Shown here in pieces: positions 7,272 through 16,141 of a stretch of DNA of 41,085 bases (positions within the stretch are counted from its first letter, which is position 1; each line of letters opens with the position of its first letter). The notes beneath the pieces were generated by a model. That model was not told the DNA's origin. It did no database searches and saw only the letters and a list, made by a program, of their open reading frames with translations. Where the stretch lies: positions 1 through 41,085 of the forward strand of contig JAKAVJ010000010.1 in NCBI GenBank assembly GCA_021827525.1, in the 5' to 3' direction. A program made the position numbers and the translations under genes. This DNA is from Microcaldota archaeon. Lineage in GTDB: Archaea > Micrarchaeota > Micrarchaeia > Micrarchaeales > Micrarchaeaceae.

Positions 7272-9010
7272 TGATAGATAGTTTGAAACGTTTCATATTC
7301 GGCGAGGACGAGAGAGGCTTGTATATAGGCGACTTCGCCTACGAGCTCTCGAGAACCCGCACCTATTCCCTCAGGCAGGGAATAATGAGCCCGTACAAGA
7401 ATATTGCCGCATTGTGGATGTGGAGGGGGAAAGGCGGAAAGTTAGTTATAGACCTAAGCATGGAGCCCAATCCGCACATGCTCATAGTAGGCTCTTCAGG
7501 CTACGGGAAAAGCACGCTGCTCAAGAGGGTTTTGCATGAGATAGAGAGGCATAAGGTGCCTGCAATACTGCTCGATGCGCACAATGAGCACGAAGGCATA
7601 ATCAAGGAAGTAGGAGGCAAGGTGTATGATGCAGTAGACCATGGCATAAACATATTCGCCCTCGACGGCCTTGATGTCAAGGAGAGGGCAGATTCGCTGG
7701 CGCACCTGCTTGCCGATGTCTATGGGCTGGGGTACCTGCAGGAATTTTCGCTCAGGCAGTGCATAAACTACATGTACAGGAAGGTGTACAACAGGATAGA
7801 GGGCAGGCTAGAGCGCGTGCCGAAGATGCATGACCTGATACACGAGATAGACATATTCATAGCGAATTCGAAAAGCGCATCCGAGACGAACAGGTTGAAG
7901 CACATACGCAGCAGGATATCGCTGCTGGAGGGCAAATCGTTCTTCAGCGACAGCAAAGGCGTGGAAAGCCTGATGGAATCGGTAAGCTCGTTCTCGCTTG
8001 CCGGGATACATAGCGAGGAGGCGAAGACGATATACATACACGAGTTGCTGGAGAGGCTTTACAGAGGCATGAAGAGAAACGAGAAGGAACGGGGGGTAAG
8101 GCTCTATCTCATAATAGACGAGGGCGACTTCCTGGTAGAAAAAGGCTACCAGACGAGCGGCGTGATGGCCAAGCTGATAGCCGAAGGCAGGAAGTACGGG
8201 CTCGGGGTGATAATAGCGGCGCATAGCGCATCGGCACTGAGGAGTGAGATAGCCGGCAATATGAGCACCATAGTATCGTTCAGGCCAAGGGAGCCTTCGG
8301 ACATAAACTACATATCGAACATCATGTCTGAGGGCGACAGGGACAAAGCGGACGCGATAAGGATGATGTTAGGCAAGCTCAGCCAGCACAGCGCTATGCT
8401 CGTGAACTACACACTAAAGGGGCCGGTGGTATTCAAGGGGAGCAGGTTCCTGCCCGACAGCACAGGCATAAAAAAGGCAGAGGATAAAGCAGGCATTGAC
8501 AACTTTATAGTGATAGAATCGCGAAGGCCGATGAAGCTCGAGGCGCTTGAAAAGAGCGTGAAAGGCGCATTCGGGGATGCAGGTCTCAATGAAGTAAAGA
8601 GGCTGCTTGAGGCAGGGGCACTCAAATCATTTGATGCTGACGATGGAACATGGATTGGCATAAAGCCAAATCCTGGCCTTGAGCACGAGGTGATGCTGCT
8701 CAAGATAGCCGGCAGGCTGCAGGAGCTCGGGGTTAGATATTACGTGATGGACAACCCAAATAATCCGGATATAGCCATCAGCTACAAGGGCAGGAGGATT
8801 GCGCTGGAATACGAGACAGGCAAGAAGAGCCTAAATGAGACGAGCGGCATGCTCTCGCGCAGGCTTGACGCATACGACGCAGTGATTGTTGTAACGAACG
8901 CGCAGAGCTACGGCAAGTATAAGGGAATAATGGGCAGCTTAGGCAAAAAGATGCATGTGCACCTGTTCAAGGAGATTGGGCTTGATCTTCTGAATGGAAT
9001 CACTTCATGA
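7268..9010 (+). CDS. HerA/VirB4-like ATPase with C-terminal PD-(D/E)XK-like domain
   Basis: Start set at ATG 7268 (ATGA overlap), not the tracked 7061; the extra residues there are a shadow of the upstream gene. 580 residues. Walker A is GSSGYGKST (residues 75-83) and Walker B LYLIIDEGDF (about 279-288). Further FtsK-HerA features are the LLDAHNEHEG strand, the sensor segment GLGVIIAAHSAS and the gate region SFRPREPSDINYI. After a short winged-helix-like segment (VKRLLEAGALKSF), the C-terminus reads NPDIAISYKGRRIALEYETGK (about 499-519), a PD...ExE..K arrangement like restriction-endonuclease folds. A DNA pump coupled to nuclease or relaxosome-like function is inferred. Substrate and direction are unknown. 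It overlaps the acylphosphatase gene by 11 bases tail to tail. Confidence 0.78.
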   Translation: MMIDSLKRFIFGEDERGLYIGDFAYELSRTRTYSLRQGIMSPYKNIAALWMWRGKGGKLVIDLSMEPNPHMLIVGSSGYGKSTLLKRVLHEIERHKVPAILLDAHNEHEGIIKEVGGKVYDAVDHGINIFALDGLDVKERADSLAHLLADVYGLGYLQEFSLRQCINYMYRKVYNRIEGRLERVPKMHDLIHEIDIFIANSKSASETNRLKHIRSRISLLEGKSFFSDSKGVESLMESVSSFSLAGIHSEEAKTIYIHELLERLYRGMKRNEKERGVRLYLIIDEGDFLVEKGYQTSGVMAKLIAEGRKYGLGVIIAAHSASALRSEIAGNMSTIVSFRPREPSDINYISNIMSEGDRDKADAIRMMLGKLSQHSAMLVNYTLKGPVVFKGSRFLPDSTGIKKAEDKAGIDNFIVIESRRPMKLEALEKSVKGAFGDAGLNEVKRLLEAGALKSFDADDGTWIGIKPNPGLEHEVMLLKIAGRLQELGVRYYVMDNPNNPDIAISYKGRRIALEYETGKKSLNETSGMLSRRLDAYDAVIVVTNAQSYGKYKGIMGSLGKKMHVHLFKEIGLDLLNGITS

Positions 9011-9281
9011 TGCTGAATGAGTCCATATCACCTTTGTCAACGAAGCCTTTATCGCCCTCTTTGTGCTTTTCTATGTAGAAGACGTCGGGGCCATGCTCCT
9101 CGTTAACATGCAGCATGCTGGCGAACTCAGCCAGCTTGCCTTCCTGACCTATAGCAAATATTTCGACGCTCCCATCATCCATGTTCTTCACATAGCCACT
9201 GATGGAGCTCCTGTCCGCCTGCGCCTTGACGAATGCACGATAGCCTACCCCCTGCACTATTCCATGCACTATAATATACAT
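9000..9281 (-). CDS. acyP: Acylphosphatase
   Basis: Hydrolyses acyl phosphates such as carbamoyl phosphate. 93 residues from ATG 9281, the normal length. The catalytic loop is HGIVQGVGYRAF, with the catalytic Arg in GYR, and the catalytic Asn lies in GYVKNMDDGSVEIFA. The C-terminal part (EEHGPDVFYIEKH...) is more divergent than usual. The tracked extension to 9371 adds a non-conserved segment and is rejected. It lies 28 bases after the small hypothetical gene and may share its promoter. Confidence 0.93.
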   Translation of the reverse strand: MYIIVHGIVQGVGYRAFVKAQADRSSISGYVKNMDDGSVEIFAIGQEGKLAEFASMLHVNEEHGPDVFYIEKHKEGDKGFVDKGDMDSFSIMK

Positions 9282-9309
9282 CTTCAACCAATCACTATAT
9301 CTATACGGC

Positions 9310-9543
9310 TCAGAGCCTCGCCGGTATCCCTTTGACCAGGTCTGATTGCGCCTTGGGCACCATCTCACCATAATCTTCGCAGCAATACGCTTCCGGTGCG
9401 AGCTCCGGAAGTATTCTACTCAATCCCTTCTTTACCTCCAGGTCGAGCGACGAACTGCGCTTCTGCACTGCCTCTAGGTTTTCGATGGATTCTGCAAGCC
9501 CATGCCGCACAAGCCCAGTTCTATCCTCTTTCTTGTACACCAT
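9310..9543 (-). CDS. Hypothetical 77-residue protein
   Basis: Begins ATG GTG at 9543 and ends at TGA 9310. It is charged and helical in the first half (ESIENLEAVQKRSSSLDLEV) with a vicinal Cys pair (AYCCEDYGE). No signal peptide, membrane segment or known family is recognised. A TATA element at 9575-9585 sits at the right distance for the start at 9543. It is followed 28 bases later by the acylphosphatase gene, suggesting one transcript. Being short, it has modest support as a real gene. Confidence 0.55.
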   Translation of the reverse strand: MVYKKEDRTGLVRHGLAESIENLEAVQKRSSSLDLEVKKGLSRILPELAPEAYCCEDYGEMVPKAQSDLVKGIPARL

Positions 9544-9574
9544 GCAAGCACGAATTTATAGTGCACAGCAATAT

Positions 9575-9585
9575 TATTATATTTA
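9575..9585 (-). promoter_or_regulatory. TATA box for the 9543 minus-strand gene
   Basis: On the minus strand the sequence reads CTAAATATAATAA, a good archaeal TATA box about 35 bases before the ATG at 9543. It lies between the two divergent genes, next to a GCCCG/CGGGC mini-hairpin (about 9586-9597). Confidence 0.5.
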
Positions 9586-9603
9586 GCCCGCTCGGGCAGA
9601 AAG

Positions 9604-9612
9604 CTTTTATAG
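9604..9612 (+). promoter_or_regulatory. TATA box for the DUF4382-like surface protein gene
   Basis: CTTTTATAG is centred about 32 bases before the ATG at 9640, which implies a near-leaderless transcript. Confidence 0.55.
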
Positions 9613-9639
9613 CTTAGATTCTGAATTTTACCTGATTGC

Positions 9640-11070
9640 ATGAACAAAGGATTGGCTTACGCGATAGGTATAATAATAGTCATAGCGATTGCTGCGGTTG
9701 CATACAAGGCTATTGTGCCCTCTGTCAGCGTTCCGGTAACTACTATAGCGCCATCGTCTGCGAACAGCACTGTGATGGTCCAGCTTACCGACCCTCCGGC
9801 AGTGCCCAATGGCACGCAGGCCCTAGTGCTCTATTATTCCAATATAGAGCTGCACACTGCAGGCAAGTCCAACAGCACAGGGTTCGTATCGCTCAACGCT
9901 TCGGGCTCTGTCAACCTTATGAACCTGACCAACCTCACACAGACAGTTGGAGTAGGCAAGGTGAGCAAGACAGCCAACTTCGACCTCCTCAGGCTCAATA
10001 TAAGCGGAGCTACGATAACCATAGGCAATGCGACTTACAATGTGAGCGTGCCGAACAATAGGTTGCTTGTCAGGCTGAGCAGCCTTATGAATGCAACGTC
10101 TCCTACTGCTTTAATAGATTTCTACCCATCGGTATTGCAGATATATGCTGCGAATCAGACAATATTTGTGCTCGTGCCGTCGCTCAAGGGAGTGGTGATA
10201 AAGGGACTGCCGCTCAATAGCACTCAGGCGCATGTTGGCGCAAAGGCGAGGATAGAGAACAGCGCAAGGGCTGAGATAGAGAGGCTTACGCCCAACATCA
10301 CGATAACGCAGTCCAAGCTAAGCGTGCATAACACGAGCGTGGACTTCTCAGTTACAGTAAGGGACAACTCGAACAGCTCAGTAATGGTCAAGGATGTGAT
10401 GCTATCAGGGTATATGCGCAGGCTAGGGCCCATAGCAATGCCGATAGTGAGGAAGGCCCCGACCAGCGTCGATGCTGGAAGCAGTGGATTCGGTGATGTG
10501 TCAGGGGGATTCGATTTGGGATCGCTTGGATCCCTTCTAGGAAGCCTGAATCTGAGCGGCATGAACTTGACCAACGTTAGCAGCATCATGTCCAGAGTGG
10601 GCAACGTGCTTTCCGCACACGGGATAAACATATCAGACATGCACGGATTTGACATAGGCAACTTGTCGAACTCATCTGTTGAAGACCTGGGCAACGTGCT
10701 CAAGAGCAGGATGAACGCCTCTGTTCTAGAGGACATAAGGAACATCAACATATCGAATGCGAGCGTTGAAGGCATACTCCATGAGGTCGGCAATTTCAGC
10801 ATGAACTACCACAACGTTCTCAACTTCATAGTACTGAGCAACGGAACTCTTTCGCTGCCTTTCGACAGCGCTGAATTTGAGGGCGGGCAGGCAAATGGCC
10901 AGAATGGGTACAACCTCAGTGCCGGCAGCAGCGAGACATTCAGCTTCAACGGCACGATAGGATTCGGCAGCAGCCCGATACGCATACTGCCCCTGGCGAA
11001 CCAGACCTACTCCATAAGGGTCGTAGGAGAGGAGGGTGCTAGGGCTAGCGCAAACGTGACAGCCGGCTGA
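9640..11070 (+). CDS. Membrane-anchored exported protein, DUF4382-like
   Basis: 476 residues. One hydrophobic N-terminal segment (LAYAIGIIIVIAIAAVAYKA, residues 4-23) acts as uncleaved anchor or signal. The next 160 residues follow the DUF4382 pattern: VMVQLTDPPAVPNGTQALV, a VNLMNLTNLTQ segment, then a vPNNRLLVRL strand and LIDFYPSVLQIYA. The remainder is low-complexity and rich in Asn, Ser, Gly and N-glycosylation sequons, with a GSLGSLLGSLNLSG stretch. Outside the cell is the expected location. DUF4382 proteins are widespread archaeal/bacterial surface proteins of unknown role. It converges with the minus-strand gene 5 bases away. Confidence 0.72.
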   Translation: MNKGLAYAIGIIIVIAIAAVAYKAIVPSVSVPVTTIAPSSANSTVMVQLTDPPAVPNGTQALVLYYSNIELHTAGKSNSTGFVSLNASGSVNLMNLTNLTQTVGVGKVSKTANFDLLRLNISGATITIGNATYNVSVPNNRLLVRLSSLMNATSPTALIDFYPSVLQIYAANQTIFVLVPSLKGVVIKGLPLNSTQAHVGAKARIENSARAEIERLTPNITITQSKLSVHNTSVDFSVTVRDNSNSSVMVKDVMLSGYMRRLGPIAMPIVRKAPTSVDAGSSGFGDVSGGFDLGSLGSLLGSLNLSGMNLTNVSSIMSRVGNVLSAHGINISDMHGFDIGNLSNSSVEDLGNVLKSRMNASVLEDIRNINISNASVEGILHEVGNFSMNYHNVLNFIVLSNGTLSLPFDSAEFEGGQANGQNGYNLSAGSSETFSFNGTIGFGSSPIRILPLANQTYSIRVVGEEGARASANVTAG

Positions 11071-11075
11071 TTGCT

Positions 11076-11450
11076 TCAGCCGCGCTGCATGTATGCAAAT
11101 ACGTAGTCAATTAGCCTCTTCGCTGCATCTCGTTTCTCGATAGTTGAGTCGATGCTCGGCTCCTTGTCCACTGAACTGAATGCCTGCCTGGAGTCATAGT
11201 ATGCAGCGCCTGTGCCTTCTGCTGCATCAGCTACGTTCTCCGGTATCAGCATCTCGTTCTCAATCTCTTCGGCAACCTCAGTGCCACCCTTCCTGCTCCT
11301 TGAAAGCGCGTTCAGCACCTCCCTTATCACAGAAAGATAGGCGGCGGAAGCCGCTGCGTAGTCCCTCGACTTCAGGTACGACTCCGCCATAGCGAAATCG
11401 TTCCTGGCCTTTTCGAGAAGCGCGGATGCCTTCGAAAATCTCCTTCCCAT
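11076..11450 (-). CDS. Helical hypothetical protein, HEPN/TPR-like
   Basis: 124 residues from ATG 11450, preceded by GGTGG at 4 bases; the tracked start at 11459 is TTG. The N-terminal half is a helical pair (SALLEKARNDFAMAESYLKS, DYAAASAAYLSVIREVLNAL) that looks like a HEPN or TPR-type helical hairpin. The catalytic HEPN R-x4-6-H motif is absent, so no RNase activity is proposed. Soluble and cytosolic. The gene is divergent from the histidine kinase gene. Family assignment is weak. Confidence 0.6.
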   Translation of the reverse strand: MGRRFSKASALLEKARNDFAMAESYLKSRDYAAASAAYLSVIREVLNALSRSRKGGTEVAEEIENEMLIPENVADAAEGTGAAYYDSRQAFSSVDKEPSIDSTIEKRDAAKRLIDYVFAYMQRG

Positions 11451-11555
11451 GTCCACCAATACGCAAATCAGAAAGCAGGAATAAATACTTATCCGGGCAA
11501 GATATAGAATCGTATATATGCAGCGGTAATTCCCTACAATTCCGCTGACTGGTGC

Positions 11556-13769
11556 ATGAGCATGGATGGAGGGCTGACCGTATCGAAAGTTGTCTCGGAG
11601 ATGCTTGAGATAGCGAACAGCTCGCTCCCGAGCTCCGCGCTCCTGTCCAAGTTCGTCGAGACCATGAAGGGCACGTTCGGGATTGATGATGTGAAGGCGC
11701 TGAGCCTGTCGGGGAGCACTGGAGGGCAGCTTGACGAGTATGTATCTAACACCAAGAAGCCGTACATAGACAACCAGCTCAGCGAGTTCTCCGCCTTCCC
11801 GGAGCTCATACAGTACAGGAATTCCGGATACCTTAGCTGCGCCGTAATACCCGTGTCGGCTAATGGCAAGGTCATACTCACCCTCAAGGCGCTCTCCAAG
11901 GAGGAGAACAAGTTCAACGAAGAGCTCGTAGGTATGCTCAGCCTGGTTTCATCCATATTCTCTTTCTCGTTCGCGTACAAGGAGGAGTTCGGGAAGAACC
12001 TGCGCCTCGCAGAATATTTCGATGCATCATTCTTCGCGTCGCCAATACCTCAGTTCATAGTATCGAAGGACAACAAGGTAGTCAGGGAGAACAAGGAGTC
12101 AGCAAAGGCATTCGGCCTGTCGGGCTCTGATATGAAGAGCGCAATAGGCCTGGACTACGAAGCGCTGAAGGCGGCATCCGCATATGGCAAGGCGATTGCA
12201 AAATTTGTCGGCAGGGAAGGCACGGGAGAGCTTTACAGCTTCACGCCGAAGAAGATGGGCGATTCCCTGCTGCACGTGGCCGCAACCAACGTCACAGGTA
12301 AGAGGCTCTATGAGGGCATCCTTGGAATGCTTGGAAGGAGCAACGACGTATACATTGCGCTCATAGATGAAAGCTATTCGGTCAGATCGTACAGCTACAA
12401 CCTGGACAGCGCATTCGCAAGCCAGGACGGCTTCAGGGACGGGAGGAAGTTCACAGACATACTTGATGAGAGATCTGCTGACACGCTCAGAGAGATGATG
12501 GGCAGGTGCGCAGACAAGCCTGCAATTGGGGACCTGAGCCTGGCGCTAGGCACGGGCAAGGTGCCGGTCCACTGCGTTATGTCCAAGGTTGAGGCAGGCT
12601 ATCTCATCGCTGCGTCAAACATGAAGGCTGAGGAATATGCGAACAGGGCAGTGCAGGACATGAACGACTTCATAGAAGGCATATCGGAAGTCGCTATGAA
12701 GATAGACGACCAGGGGTTCATAAAGGAGTGCAATATGCCCGTAGAAGCGGTTCTAGGCTACGCAAAGGAGGAACTCGTTGACAAGCAGCTTAGCTCCATA
12801 TACAAGGATTCCTCGACGCTCAGCCGCGACGTCAGCTATGTGTACAACGGCGGCAAGGTAGACAATTCCTATGTGGACCTGATAAGGAAGGACGGAACTG
12901 CAGTGGCTGCAACGCAGACGATACGCAAATTCAGGAGCATGGAGAACAGCGACGGCTATATAGTCATATTCAAGGAGCTCGAGACAAAGAGGAGGCTGGA
13001 CGACCTGGAGGACCAGTTGAGGGAGAAGGATGTAGAAGTGCGCAAGTACAAATCGGCGAGCGACCTCAAGTCGCAGTTCATAGACAACATGTCTCACGAG
13101 CTGAAGACGCCGCTCACGAGCATAAGAGGGTATTCGCTCTTCATGTACGAGGGCCAGGGAGGGGAGCTGAGCGAGGCGCAGAAGGACTGGCTGCGCATAG
13201 TTATAGACGAATCGGACAGGCTGCTGCTCATAATACAGCAGGTGCTCGACGCGGCGAAGCTCGATGCCAACAAGATAAAGCTCGAGACGAAGGAGGTAGA
13301 CCTGAAGGCGATGGGTGAGAACCCGAGCATAAAGGGCCTCGAGGAGATGGCGAGGGCGAAGGGCCTGGAGTTTGAGTGGAAGGTAGATTACAACGTGCCA
13401 ACCATAATTGCGGACCCGAACAGGGTCATACAGGTGTTCGTGAACCTGATAGGCAATGCAATAAAGTTCACAGAGAAGGGGAGCGTTAAGGTCCATATTT
13501 CGCAGAAGAGCAGGAAGTTCGTGGAATGCAGCGTCGAGGATACCGGCATAGGCATAGCTGATGACGACAAGCGCAAGCTGTTCAGGAAATTCTACCAGGC
13601 GCAGAAGAAGGCGCAGCTGGTAAGGCAGGACGGCGCAGGCACGGGCCTTGGGCTGGCAATAAGCAAGGACATAGTGAAGCTGCACGGAGGCAAGATATAC
13701 TTCGAGTCGAAGCTAGGAAAAGGAAGCACGTTTGCTTTCACCCTGCCGGTGAACAAGAAGCAGAAATGA
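11556..13769 (+). CDS. PAS-domain sensor histidine kinase
   Basis: 737 residues, no transmembrane helix seen, so a cytosolic sensor. The N-terminal 150 residues resemble a GAF-like sensor. A degenerate PAS region follows at about 165-230, and a clear PAS domain around 365-470 (NMPVEAVLGYAKEELVDKQL). A coiled linker (DDLEDQLREKDVEVRKYK) leads to HisKA with phospho-acceptor His514 in DNMSHELKTPLTS. HATPase_c motifs are the N box NLIGNAIKF (Asn630/Asn634), G1 VEDTGIGIADDD, and G2 GAGTGLGLAISKDI. All catalytic residues look intact. Its likely partner is the wHTH-REC protein at 14951, separated by one reverse-strand gene. The signal is unknown. Confidence 0.93.
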   Translation: MSMDGGLTVSKVVSEMLEIANSSLPSSALLSKFVETMKGTFGIDDVKALSLSGSTGGQLDEYVSNTKKPYIDNQLSEFSAFPELIQYRNSGYLSCAVIPVSANGKVILTLKALSKEENKFNEELVGMLSLVSSIFSFSFAYKEEFGKNLRLAEYFDASFFASPIPQFIVSKDNKVVRENKESAKAFGLSGSDMKSAIGLDYEALKAASAYGKAIAKFVGREGTGELYSFTPKKMGDSLLHVAATNVTGKRLYEGILGMLGRSNDVYIALIDESYSVRSYSYNLDSAFASQDGFRDGRKFTDILDERSADTLREMMGRCADKPAIGDLSLALGTGKVPVHCVMSKVEAGYLIAASNMKAEEYANRAVQDMNDFIEGISEVAMKIDDQGFIKECNMPVEAVLGYAKEELVDKQLSSIYKDSSTLSRDVSYVYNGGKVDNSYVDLIRKDGTAVAATQTIRKFRSMENSDGYIVIFKELETKRRLDDLEDQLREKDVEVRKYKSASDLKSQFIDNMSHELKTPLTSIRGYSLFMYEGQGGELSEAQKDWLRIVIDESDRLLLIIQQVLDAAKLDANKIKLETKEVDLKAMGENPSIKGLEEMARAKGLEFEWKVDYNVPTIIADPNRVIQVFVNLIGNAIKFTEKGSVKVHISQKSRKFVECSVEDTGIGIADDDKRKLFRKFYQAQKKAQLVRQDGAGTGLGLAISKDIVKLHGGKIYFESKLGKGSTFAFTLPVNKKQK

Positions 13770-13792
13770 GCACGCTTGGAAGCATTTGCGGA

Positions 13793-14785
13793 TCATACAG
13801 CTATGCTGCAGTATCCGCCTATTTTCGTAGCATTGATATAGTTGGAGAGCATGCCTGCCGCAGTCTGGCCGGAGAACGCGCCCTCAAGCTTGTAGCTAGA
13901 AACGCTGTCCGATGCCATGTCGATGTAGATTATCGCCGCTGTGCCGTTCGTGACCGATGAGTCAGAAGCGGTGCTGAACACTATCGAATATATGGATGGA
14001 TTGACATAATTTATGGAGTAGGTCATTGCGTGCGGCGTTATGCTTGATGCATTGTAGTATGTGCTTGGCCCCGACGGGTATGAGCCCGTATAGGATATGT
14101 ATGTGGAATTGTATAGGGCGGGGGTGCACTTGGACATGTTCGAATATGCGGCTGCATAGTCCTGCAGCGTGCCGAATAGGCCGTAATTGCCTGCTATAGC
14201 CATTATTTTCTCCTTGGTTGTATTGACATTGCTTACCGTAGTGGTGGTTGTGCTCACTGTTGTAGTTGTTGATGACGATGCATTCTTCTTCGAAACCGTG
14301 CTGTTGGATGCAGGCGCTACAACTGGCGCATGCTTGAGCACGCGTATGCCGCCCGATGACACCGGTATCGAGAGGCTTGGGCTAACGTATGATATGCTTA
14401 TGGTTGCTGTGCCGTTGCCTGCGCTCAAGAGCTTCAGCTCCATGCTGGCGACATTTCCTAGGGTAGGGCTCACGAACGTGCCTGCAGAGCTTGACACATT
14501 GATCTCAAGCACCGGGTTGAGCAGTATGGGCTGGCGCTCGAGGTATATCACTGCAGAGCTGCTGCCTTCACTGCCCACATAGGCAAGGTAATACGATCCG
14601 GCGAACGAGAAAGTGGTATCGGGCTTTGAAGAAAGCTGCAATGAGCTTATGCTCGTGACCTGGGCGCTTGACAGCTCGAACTCAGCTATTATAGCTGCGA
14701 GCACTATTACAAGCACAACTAGCAGCGCCGTCGATAAGCCAAAGCGCGCACGCGGTTTCCTTGCCTCTTTGTGTTCAGTCGCCAT
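13793..14785 (-). CDS. Exported, membrane-anchored Ser/Thr-rich protein
   Basis: 330 residues. A short basic cytosolic start (HKEARKPRARFG) precedes one hydrophobic helix (ALLVVLVIVLAAIIAEF, about 20-36). The exported part has a beta-rich first domain, then a low-complexity linker (SSSTTTTVSTTTTTVSN, about 172-190) and a second domain with many N-glycosylation sequons (YNSTY, YNASS, NGTA). Only two cysteines occur in the exported part, one in SKCTPALYN and one in GGYCSIAV near the end, so a disulfide closing the second domain is plausible. No family recognised. It sits between the histidine kinase and response regulator genes on the opposite strand. Confidence 0.75.
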   Translation of the reverse strand: MATEHKEARKPRARFGLSTALLVVLVIVLAAIIAEFELSSAQVTSISSLQLSSKPDTTFSFAGSYYLAYVGSEGSSSAVIYLERQPILLNPVLEINVSSSAGTFVSPTLGNVASMELKLLSAGNGTATISISYVSPSLSIPVSSGGIRVLKHAPVVAPASNSTVSKKNASSSTTTTVSTTTTTVSNVNTTKEKIMAIAGNYGLFGTLQDYAAAYSNMSKCTPALYNSTYISYTGSYPSGPSTYYNASSITPHAMTYSINYVNPSIYSIVFSTASDSSVTNGTAAIIYIDMASDSVSSYKLEGAFSGQTAAGMLSNYINATKIGGYCSIAV

Positions 14786-14950
14786 AATAACATGCCTTAT
14801 GATATTGATGAATAAGGTTTTATATTGTTTTGCTATCCCTGCATGGCGGCTGCGTCACTACGGACTAGCTATAGACGCGCAAGTGTTATGCATCAGAGCC
14901 CGCATAAGCTATAATAATGCTTTTTGCGTTCTATAATTTAGGTGACTTGC

Positions 14951-16141
14951 ATGGCGGTTCTTGACAATTCCGAAGTGGAGAATAGGGTGCTTTCCGCTAT
15001 GGCGGACAGGCAGCAGATGTCCTACGGCGAGATATACGACGTGTGCTCGAAGGAGGGCATCGGGAAGGACGCGCTCTCAGGGGCGCTTGAGAGGATGGAG
15101 AAGCAGGACATAATAGCCTCGAGAAATACGGGAGGCATAATGACGTACTACCTTCTCGACGAGAACCCGCTCAGGAAGGTCCTCATAGTTGAAGATGATA
15201 GGAACATAAATCAGCTCATGGCGCTTTCGATAGGCAAGGAGTTCGAGGTAAACCAGATATACGATGGGGGAGAGGCGGTCCCGTTTGTGAGGAAGAGCCA
15301 TCCGAATCTCGTGCTCCTGGACCTCATGCTGCCGCACAAGGATGGGCTGGACATATGCCAGACGATAAAGAGCGATCCAGATACGAGCAGCACTATAGTT
15401 ATACTCATAAGTGCTATGGACCCGACGAGCAACAGGTTCACTGGCATAAAGAACGGCGCCGATTACTATATCAAGAAGCCGTTCGACCCGAAGGAGCTCA
15501 GGGCCCTGGTCAACCTGTTCCTCAGGAAGAAGGGCAAGAGGTTCGACCCGTTGATAGACCTCCCTGATGAGGAAAGGATATCGAAGGAGGTGGAGCGCTC
15601 ACTCAATGAAGGAGGGAACTACGTCATAGGCACATTAAGGATAGCGCATCTTGGCGAATATGCGCGCAGGATCGGCGAAAAATCTGCAATGGTGATAATA
15701 AGGCTGGTGTCGCAGCTGCTGCAGGACAAGATAAAGAACCGTGCGCAGGGCCTTTTCGTGGGCTTCCTGAGCAACGACGAGTTTATAATAACAGGCACAA
15801 AGGACGACGTCAGCAAGGCCGTGGAAGACGTGAAGGGCGAGTTCGCCGCGGTTATGCCGTTCGTGCTACAGGATGCCGGTTACAAGCCGGGCATGGAGAA
15901 CTTGGAGAGCATGTTCGAGTCTGAGGACTTCCCGAAGCTCGAGCTGGTGTTCTCAGAATCGGACAGGAAGGAGATAGCCGCTAAGAGGGACAAGATACTC
16001 ACTGACAAGGGGGTTGGGAGCAGCGACATAAGCTCGTACACGTACGACGAGCTGCAGAAGATGCTGGGCAACGGCGACCTGGACATAGTGATAACGCGCG
16101 ACCCAGACGGTATAAAGCTCAGGGTAGGGAGAGATGCCTGA
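14951..16141 (+). CDS. Response regulator: wHTH - REC - degenerate GGDEF
   Basis: 396 residues from ATG 14951; the tracked GTG at 14942 is also possible. An N-terminal winged helix (about 1-70: MSYGEIYDVCSKEGIGKDAL, MEKQDIIASRN) precedes the receiver domain. That domain has the acidic pair in VLIVEDDRN, phospho-acceptor Asp124 in LVLLDLMLPHKDG, and the conserved Lys in YYIKKPFDP. The C-terminal 170 residues resemble a GGDEF domain, but the signature is SNDEF (274-278, in GFLSNDEFIITG), so diguanylate cyclase activity is unlikely. The wHTH-first order is unusual. Its stop overlaps the next start by 8 bases, tying it to the pilin-like gene. Confidence 0.85.
   Translation: MAVLDNSEVENRVLSAMADRQQMSYGEIYDVCSKEGIGKDALSGALERMEKQDIIASRNTGGIMTYYLLDENPLRKVLIVEDDRNINQLMALSIGKEFEVNQIYDGGEAVPFVRKSHPNLVLLDLMLPHKDGLDICQTIKSDPDTSSTIVILISAMDPTSNRFTGIKNGADYYIKKPFDPKELRALVNLFLRKKGKRFDPLIDLPDEERISKEVERSLNEGGNYVIGTLRIAHLGEYARRIGEKSAMVIIRLVSQLLQDKIKNRAQGLFVGFLSNDEFIITGTKDDVSKAVEDVKGEFAAVMPFVLQDAGYKPGMENLESMFESEDFPKLELVFSESDRKEIAAKRDKILTDKGVGSSDISSYTYDELQKMLGNGDLDIVITRDPDGIKLRVGRDA

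Noticed and set aside
12753-13685. 310-residue minus-strand ORF under the histidine kinase
   Set aside because: Its Leu/Tyr/Arg/Val-rich composition is what the reverse of GC-rich coding DNA gives; the plus frame has all kinase motifs.
14220-14280. GT-rich tract resembling a microsatellite
   Set aside because: It encodes the Ser/Thr linker of the minus-strand surface protein and is explained by that.
14786-14950. Spacer between the surface protein and the response regulator
   Set aside because: Only AT-rich promoter-like sequence on both strands; no stable hairpin or repeat found.
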